Below are positions 59,236 to 64,000 of a DNA stretch of 64,000 nucleotides, in pieces. The notes under the pieces are model-generated. The model did no database searches and was not told where the DNA came from. It saw nothing but the letters and a program-made list of their open reading frames with translations. The stretch is taken from NCBI RefSeq assembly GCF_040954645.1, contig NC_092808.1:84193389-84257388 (forward strand), read 5' to 3'. The position numbers and the translations under genes were made by a program. How positions within the stretch are numbered: the first letter of the stretch is position 1; each line of letters begins with the position of its first letter. This stretch comes from Diabrotica undecimpunctata (Eukaryota; Arthropoda; Insecta; Coleoptera; Chrysomelidae).

Positions 59236-59722
59236 AGCGCCATTTCAAATTTTTCTTCTAACTGTTCTAATTCTTTTTTCTGTACAGTCTTCATATCTTT
59301 CATTTTAGTTTCTATTTCTTCTCTCTGCATCTCTAGTTTCCTCTCTGTTTCTTCTCTGACTTTTTCTAAACAGACTTTTACCTCATTTTCATATTTGTCA
59401 AAACGCTTTTCCATTTTTCTATCATTTTCTTCTAATTTTTGTTCTATTGCTAGTCTTGTTTCCCGTTGGTTTTCTTCCATTGTCTGTTTTGTTTCTTGTT
59501 GATTTCTATCAATTGTTTGTTTTGTTTCCAGTTGATTTTTATCCATTTTTTGTGACTGGAGTTGCATAGTTGTAATATTTTATCTATTCCTGATAGTTCT
59601 TTTCTCTCCTCAACTATTGTCACATTTTCTTCATTATCCGATACTTCTTCCAAAATTGTTTCATCTTCTCTGTTATCCTCCTTCCTTTCCTGCATTTTAC
59701 TTTGTCTCCTTGTGACAGACAT
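59214..59722 (-). pseudogene. gag: Gypsy-3 Gag N-terminal part
   Basis: Starts at ATG 59722 (MSVTRRQSKMQERKEDN). A one-base frameshift near 59570 moves the frame to QLQSQKMDKNQLETKQ. This is followed by a strongly heptad-like coiled coil with a KQTxxxNQxET repeat, for example QETKQTMEENQRETR. The frame runs into the LTR junction and stops at 59214. It corresponds to the coiled-coil half of Gypsy-1 Gag; nothing downstream is left. Confidence 0.8.
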
Positions 59723-60106
59723 GTTGTTACTTTTTGTTATTGTTTTTGTCCCCGCCAAATGTGAAATTTTACAACACTCTATATGTTTCAGAACACGACA
59801 ATATTTCTCCCCAAATGTATTAAATTTTCACGACAAATATCGAATATGCAATCAGTAAAATTCAAATAATTCAAAATAAATATCAAATGTACGATTGGTA
59901 AAGAAAATAAAATCAAATAATTCAATAGCAGTAAATATCCACTAACTACGATCAATCAATAAATCAAATTTATAGTCCCTGGAAAAATCGTCAAAATACT
60001 TTCAAATTCAAATTCCCTCAATGTTATATGTTTTTATCTCTGGATCACCTGTACTTATTCCAGATCTCTTTCCCTTCCTTCAAATGTAAAGCTGCGATAT
60101 TTTCAA

Positions 60107-60126
60107 GCCCCACGTTTTGGAAGCCA
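60107..60126 (-). promoter_or_regulatory. Gypsy-3 primer-binding site
   Basis: The minus strand reads TGGCTTCCAAAACGTGGGGC directly after the LTR end. Similar in layout to the Gypsy-1 and Gypsy-2 sites. Confidence 0.7.
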
Positions 60127-61128
60127 GTTATTGTGATATTTAAAGTCTTGGTGCGCCAAGCAATAATTAGCTAATTAAATTTTTTTGATTAATTAAAATT
60201 ATTTAAATGATACGATTATTACTCTATCACAATTTTAATTCTTTTATCTCAGGGTTAAATTCGTGCTTCAATATCTATGCTATTACATGTGAAAGGTAAG
60301 GTCCAGAGAATACCGGAATAATAAAAAACACATATGATCTAACACTATATATTGAAATAAAAATAATGAAATAATTCACACTCAAAAGTTTTCAATAAAC
60401 AAATCTCATATAATGATTCTCAAAAATTTTGTTCTACATACGAGAACAATCAAATTAAATGGTACAAACAATATTAATTGAAATCTCAAAATTCCGAACT
60501 ATTCTAACTCTCCTAATCAAAATATTTATATCCTTTCTAAATTAAGTGTAAAAATTGTGTTATCAATAAAAGAAAAACTGCAGAAAACAAAATATCTCTC
60601 TCTGATGATGAGTGGTCCAAATCCTTGTTCCTTATAGACTGTATTATCTCCTCTCAACCGCTCCCTATGTAATCAGCAATCTTACACAGATTGTTGCAAG
60701 TATATCGTCCTTAATGATCTCCTTCAAAAGCACAAATCATTCAAATTATGATAGCCTTTTCTCCTCTCGATAAACTGAATCTCTCGTTGGCCCGAGTGAA
60801 AAAATGACTCTTGGAATATCTTCTTTTTACGATAAACTGAATCTCTCGTTGGCCTGAACAGTGACTCTTGGAATATAAGTAGAGAAATATGACTTACAAT
60901 ATTTTGTTGTTTCAGCTTCTGTCAGATACACTAACTCCACAAAAACTCACTAACATTCAACACTACTGCTTGCTACATTTCGGGAACCGACAGAGAACAA
61001 ACACTGTTCTTTCTTGAAGACTTGGAAACCAACTGACTGCTATCTTTTCTCTCTCCTCAATCTCGCTAAACTTTCTCCCACACACTTATCCCACCTTTTT
61101 CAATCTCCGCCAATCACAACTCGTCACA
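60127..61128 (-). repeat. Gypsy-3 complete LTR
   Basis: 1002 bp, minus-strand start TGTGACGAG and end CACAATAAC. It contains an internal near-duplicate of about 30 bp (cgataaactgaatctctcgttggcc) near 60770 and 60830. Confidence 0.88.
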
Positions 61129-61140
61129 ATTCCCCCATTT
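61129..61140 (-). promoter_or_regulatory. PPT-like tract on the outer side of the Gypsy-3 LTR
   Basis: The minus strand reads aaatgggggaat immediately upstream of the LTR that also has a PBS downstream. A PPT here is unexpected for a 5' LTR and suggests a tandem or recombined arrangement. Confidence 0.5.
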
Positions 61141-61533
61141 CTTCATTTCGATAACAAACAAATTTTTACCTATAATTATAAATTTCCTAAAACTTATTTA
61201 CAAATAATATTTTTCTATAAATCTTAAAACTAACAAAAACCTCTTTCTAAAATATCTTCTATTGTCTTTAATCACTGCACTAATGCATTTGTAATAACCC
61301 GTTTCAATTTGTCTTTTGTTTCACTTAAACTTATGCGGGTCACTCAAGTTTAACAAAGAAATGATTGATGTAAAGCTTACATTTTGTTTGGTACAGGTAA
61401 TTCAAGGATTTAATAACTTTCCTTCTCCGAAATGTTTGTTGGATATTATCCTACTTATCTGAATTATTTTAATGTTTTTGAACTTTGAAATATTTTTAAA
61501 CAAACCAATATTTTTCTCGATTTTACATATCAT

Positions 61534-61537
<4 letters not shown>
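61141..61537. other. Possible internal remnant of a neighbouring LTR copy
   Basis: A+T-rich, no ORF. It ends catatcataaca at 61537, directly before a TA array. On the minus strand this is TGTTATGATATG, identical over 12 bases to the start of the unit at 47325. Confidence 0.4.
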
Positions 61538-61630
<93 letters not shown>

Positions 61631-61668
61631 AATAAATATATATATATATATATATATATTTATTTATA

Positions 61669-61740
<72 letters not shown>

Positions 61741-61741
61741 A

Positions 61742-61776
<35 letters not shown>
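61538..61776. repeat. (TA)n array with TAAATA interruptions
   Basis: TA repeat with several taaataaata and tttattta interruptions. It adjoins the 3' end (minus orientation) of a LINE fragment and may be its tail. Confidence 0.95.
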
Positions 61777-61778
<2 letters not shown>

Positions 61779-61990
61779 CAGCCTAAAGCTAAGATTATTC
61801 TTTTTCTTATTGGCGGATTAATACCACTAAATAGAAGGTTGTCACTCCATCTTTTGCACGGTCGACCGATATCCTTCTGCCGATTGGTGAGTTATCTCTT
61901 GCTATTGTGACGACACGGTTCTCCCCTATTCTGCTTATGTGGTTATTCCATTCTTTTTCTATTTTTTTTTTCTATTTTGTCTCCATTCAT
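61777..61990 (-). pseudogene. LINE 3'-end fragment
   Basis: The minus strand reads 'EWNNHISRIGENRVVTIARD', then NSPIGRR, and in another frame a GRPCKRWSDN block. This is the EWxxHxxRM...GRRxxGRPxKRW tail of EN/RT LINE ORF2. Short, frameshifted, and flanked by a TA array as at 5425-5549. Confidence 0.65.
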
Positions 61991-62079
61991 TTAGACGCTG
62001 TAAGTTACATTTTCTTCTAATATTATTACTATTATAAAAATGAATATTAAACTCATCAGGTTTCCGGATTTAACCGCGT

Positions 62080-62560
62080 CGGTTATTACTGCTGGGAGCT
62101 TTCGACACCCTCTCTGATGTGTTCTTCAGGGCTTCCGTGGTCTCAGTGAAAGGTCTCCATGTTAAATGTAATCGGATGCCGTCATCTCTTTTATTAAAAC
62201 AAATTAAACGTTTTTTTAATTTTTATTGCTTCTCGGATAATTCATGGTTTATAAAAGCGGACGGGGGATAGGTTTCTGGAGTTTTCAAAATCAATTTTTT
62301 GGCCTGTATGAAGATGGTGTTGACCTAAAGCTAAAATTGAATTAAAATTGCGAACAGAAAAGTAATGTTCGTAAATCCCATTTTGGATTCTACGATTTGT
62401 TTGGCCTATATAAGATCGGTAGCAGTCTTTACAAGGATATTTCATATAATTCGTGTTGCTCATTAGGAATGTGCTCTTTAATTGATCGGACAAGAGATGG
62501 AAGTTTTTGTTGGAGGTAAATATTGTTTGTATGATAGATTTAACTCGATTTATTGCTTGG
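62080..62560 (-). pseudogene. Penelope-like element, GIY-YIG C-terminal part
   Basis: The ORF at 62242-62493 reads 'MKYPCKDCYRSYIGQTNRR', 'IYEHYFSVRN', 'ALGQHHLHTGQKIDFEN' and 'LSPVRFYKP'. This is the GIY-YIG endonuclease region at the C-terminus of Penelope-like retroelement proteins (YKIPCxxCxxxYIGQTxR...H). After a stop, the same strand continues with IIREAIKI and, in another frame, 'NKRDDGIRLHLTWRPF', matching the usual end. The reverse transcriptase part is absent in the next few hundred bases. It is inactive. Confidence 0.85.
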
Positions 62561-63101
62561 TAAATATTATCTTTACTCCTCTTGATTTAAGGATTTGTTT
62601 TGATTTTACCAATGACACCGTTAAATTAAGAAAGAAAAGCTTTTATATGATGAGGGTCTAAGTCTTTAAGTTAAGATTGAGTGAGAGATTGCATGCATCA
62701 TAGTGCAGTGCATCACGACTCCAGTGAATGAAGCAAAAAACAAACAAAAATCATAACCAAAAACTATTTGTACTAACTGCTATATTACTAACATAAGCAT
62801 CAAACAATAATACAATTGACTATGACAGTCAACAATAAATTTTCAAACTTCACGTTAAAATGAAAATGTTAAAAATCGAACTAACACAAAAAAAGGAAGA
62901 ACAGGATGGCCAATAGTTCTGTAAGAATATCCTCCCTGATCGATCACAACGAAAAATTTAGAAAGTCATTAAACTCCAGAAGGACAAAAGAAGAAAATAA
63001 ATCCAAAATGTTAATACACAATCTTGAAAAAGAAGAAAGATAACGGGTACATGGCATACAAGCCACAATCGATACACAAACAGTTCAGTCTCAAACTAAT
63101 A
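62561..63101. other. No recognisable feature
   Basis: A-rich sequence on the plus strand. A short plus-strand frame (ATG near 62904, about 46 codons) reads 'MANSSVRISSLIDHNEKF' but matches nothing I know. Confidence 0.45.
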
Positions 63102-63222
63102 TCTCCAAAAGAACAAAAAAAAATCGTAACAGTCTTCCAAAGAAACAAAAAAGTTACGACAATCCTCCAAAGAAACAGAAACATCACTACAATCTTTTAA
63201 AGGAACAAAAAAAGTATTACAG
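63102..63222. repeat. Imperfect 30-bp tandem repeat, four units
   Basis: Units of about 30-31 bp built on tcttccaaagaaacaaaaaa followed by gttacgacaa-like sequence. The four units start near 63102, 63133, 63163 and 63193. The period is a multiple of three, so one plus-strand frame gives a 10-residue repeat (FQRNKKVTT-like) with a stop in the last unit. Confidence 0.8.
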
Positions 63223-63982
63223 TCTGTCGTCAATAATCAAACTTCTAGCTTGGTACACAAATTTCAAACTTAATTTACAAGAAAAGTAAAGAAGAAGAGT
63301 ATATAAACACAAGGCGAAAACTAATGCTTATCTTCCTTAGAAGCTCAACAGGTCACCTGGCGGACGAATCCAAAACTCATCGCCCTAGCAGTTCCTCTCG
63401 TGACAACTAATAAGGTCAAAGACACAGTTTGGAAAGGAAGTAGAAGGGCACCATTAACAAATAAACCTCATCATTTTACGGATAATAATTGAATCCAACA
63501 TCGTCATACAAATCACAAAGAAATGTTCACGATTCTTCAGCAAAACTCGAACAGAGTCACAACTTTTGATTCTTAGTGACTCATTTAACGGTAGTACTGG
63601 AACTATTTCAGCATATTACAAGGCCATATATTCGGGATGTTCGAAAAGACCTTTCACGACGAATTACAGATTGTTTATTTGTTTGTCTGTAGTCTAGAGT
63701 ATTAATGATATTTGAGAGTTTATTAATGTAAGATCCAAAGAATGCAATCCAAAGAAGTATAATATATACTTAATTGTCTGTGTGTGAAAATAAAATTTTT
63801 GTTTTTATTATTCTCCTACAAGTTTTTAGTTTTCCTACAATTTAGTTTCTTAGCTTTTAAACCTTCCTTGGACTTCTGCAACTTTTTTAAAATTAGCCAA
63901 ATCGATCTAGTCGTTCTCAACTTAAAAGAAAAAGAGAAATATAAAATGATGTTTGTTAAACGTCATCTTATGTTTTCAAGTG
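63223..63982. other. No recognisable feature
   Basis: No coding similarity, terminal repeat or RNA gene seen. Another TA array begins at 63983 and runs off the window. Confidence 0.5.
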
Positions 63983-64000
63983 TATATATATATATATATA

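Larger units (their letters stand above)
58886..61128 (-). mobile_element. Gypsy-3: internally deleted LTR derivative
   Basis: Order on the minus strand: full LTR (60127-61128), PBS, leader, first about 170 codons of gag, then directly a partial LTR (58886-59235). The rest of gag, all of pol, the PPT and the first part of the 3' LTR are missing. The junction falls after the shared caatatta. LTR start TGTGACGAG resembles Gypsy-1 (TGTGACGAT). Confidence 0.85.

Noticed and set aside
63102..63222. CRISPR-like array
   Set aside because: Units are contiguous imperfect 30-bp repeats without spacers, in a eukaryotic repeat region.

Overview
The window reads as intergenic DNA from an A+T-rich, transposon-dense animal genome, almost certainly an insect. 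The families present support this: Jockey-type and other EN/RT LINEs, Ty3/gypsy LTR elements, piggyBac, mariner, Tc1, a Penelope-like fragment, a tRNA-derived SINE and very long (TA)n arrays. I see no convincing host gene. Almost every coding stretch belongs to a mobile element, and most are broken by stops or frameshifts. Identification to order or species is not possible from this sequence alone.

Layout. 1-5611: LINE reverse-transcriptase relics and large (TA)n arrays. 5612-14205: an apparently intact, very young Ty3/gypsy element on the minus strand (called Gypsy-1 here). It has about 1.43-kb LTRs that differ at only a handful of positions, a PBS, gag, a canonical -1 frameshift heptamer, pol and a PPT, and it sits inside a (TA)n array. 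14260-18845: a long plus-strand EN/RT LINE and a minus-strand Jockey relic. 19322-22924: a 5'-truncated LINE tail and a piggyBac relic with terminal repeats. 23380-29560: a Jockey element split by a second Ty3/gypsy element (Gypsy-B, 24945-28942) with a clean TTAA target duplication. Gypsy-B has lost protease, RT and most of RNase H. Between pol and its 3' LTR it carries a macro-domain ORF resembling the OARD1/TARG1 ADP-ribose hydrolase family, the most interesting feature of the window.

30126-43260: a Tc1-like deletion derivative, more LINE pieces (one, at 35620-37153, with an intact FADD motif), and a plus-strand gypsy relic (39453-about 41600). In that relic gag and protease are separated by an in-frame TAG followed six bases later by a perfect 10-bp hairpin. 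44072-61776 is a chain of elements separated only by (TA)n arrays: mariner, Tc1, an unclassified 2.7-kb unit bounded by TGTTATGA/TCATAACA, a degraded gypsy element (Gypsy-2, with a SINE inside one LTR) and an internally deleted gypsy derivative (Gypsy-3). The end holds a LINE tail, a GIY-YIG domain of a Penelope-like element and a short tandem repeat.

Gypsy-1, Gypsy-2 and the 39.5-kb relic share recognisable motifs (a GANNKKL box after the protease; Gypsy-1 and -2 also share the same slippery heptamer at the same place in gag), so they look like relatives. Gypsy-B is a different lineage. All coordinates of degenerate elements are approximate; family calls come from reading motifs by eye, not from database searches.
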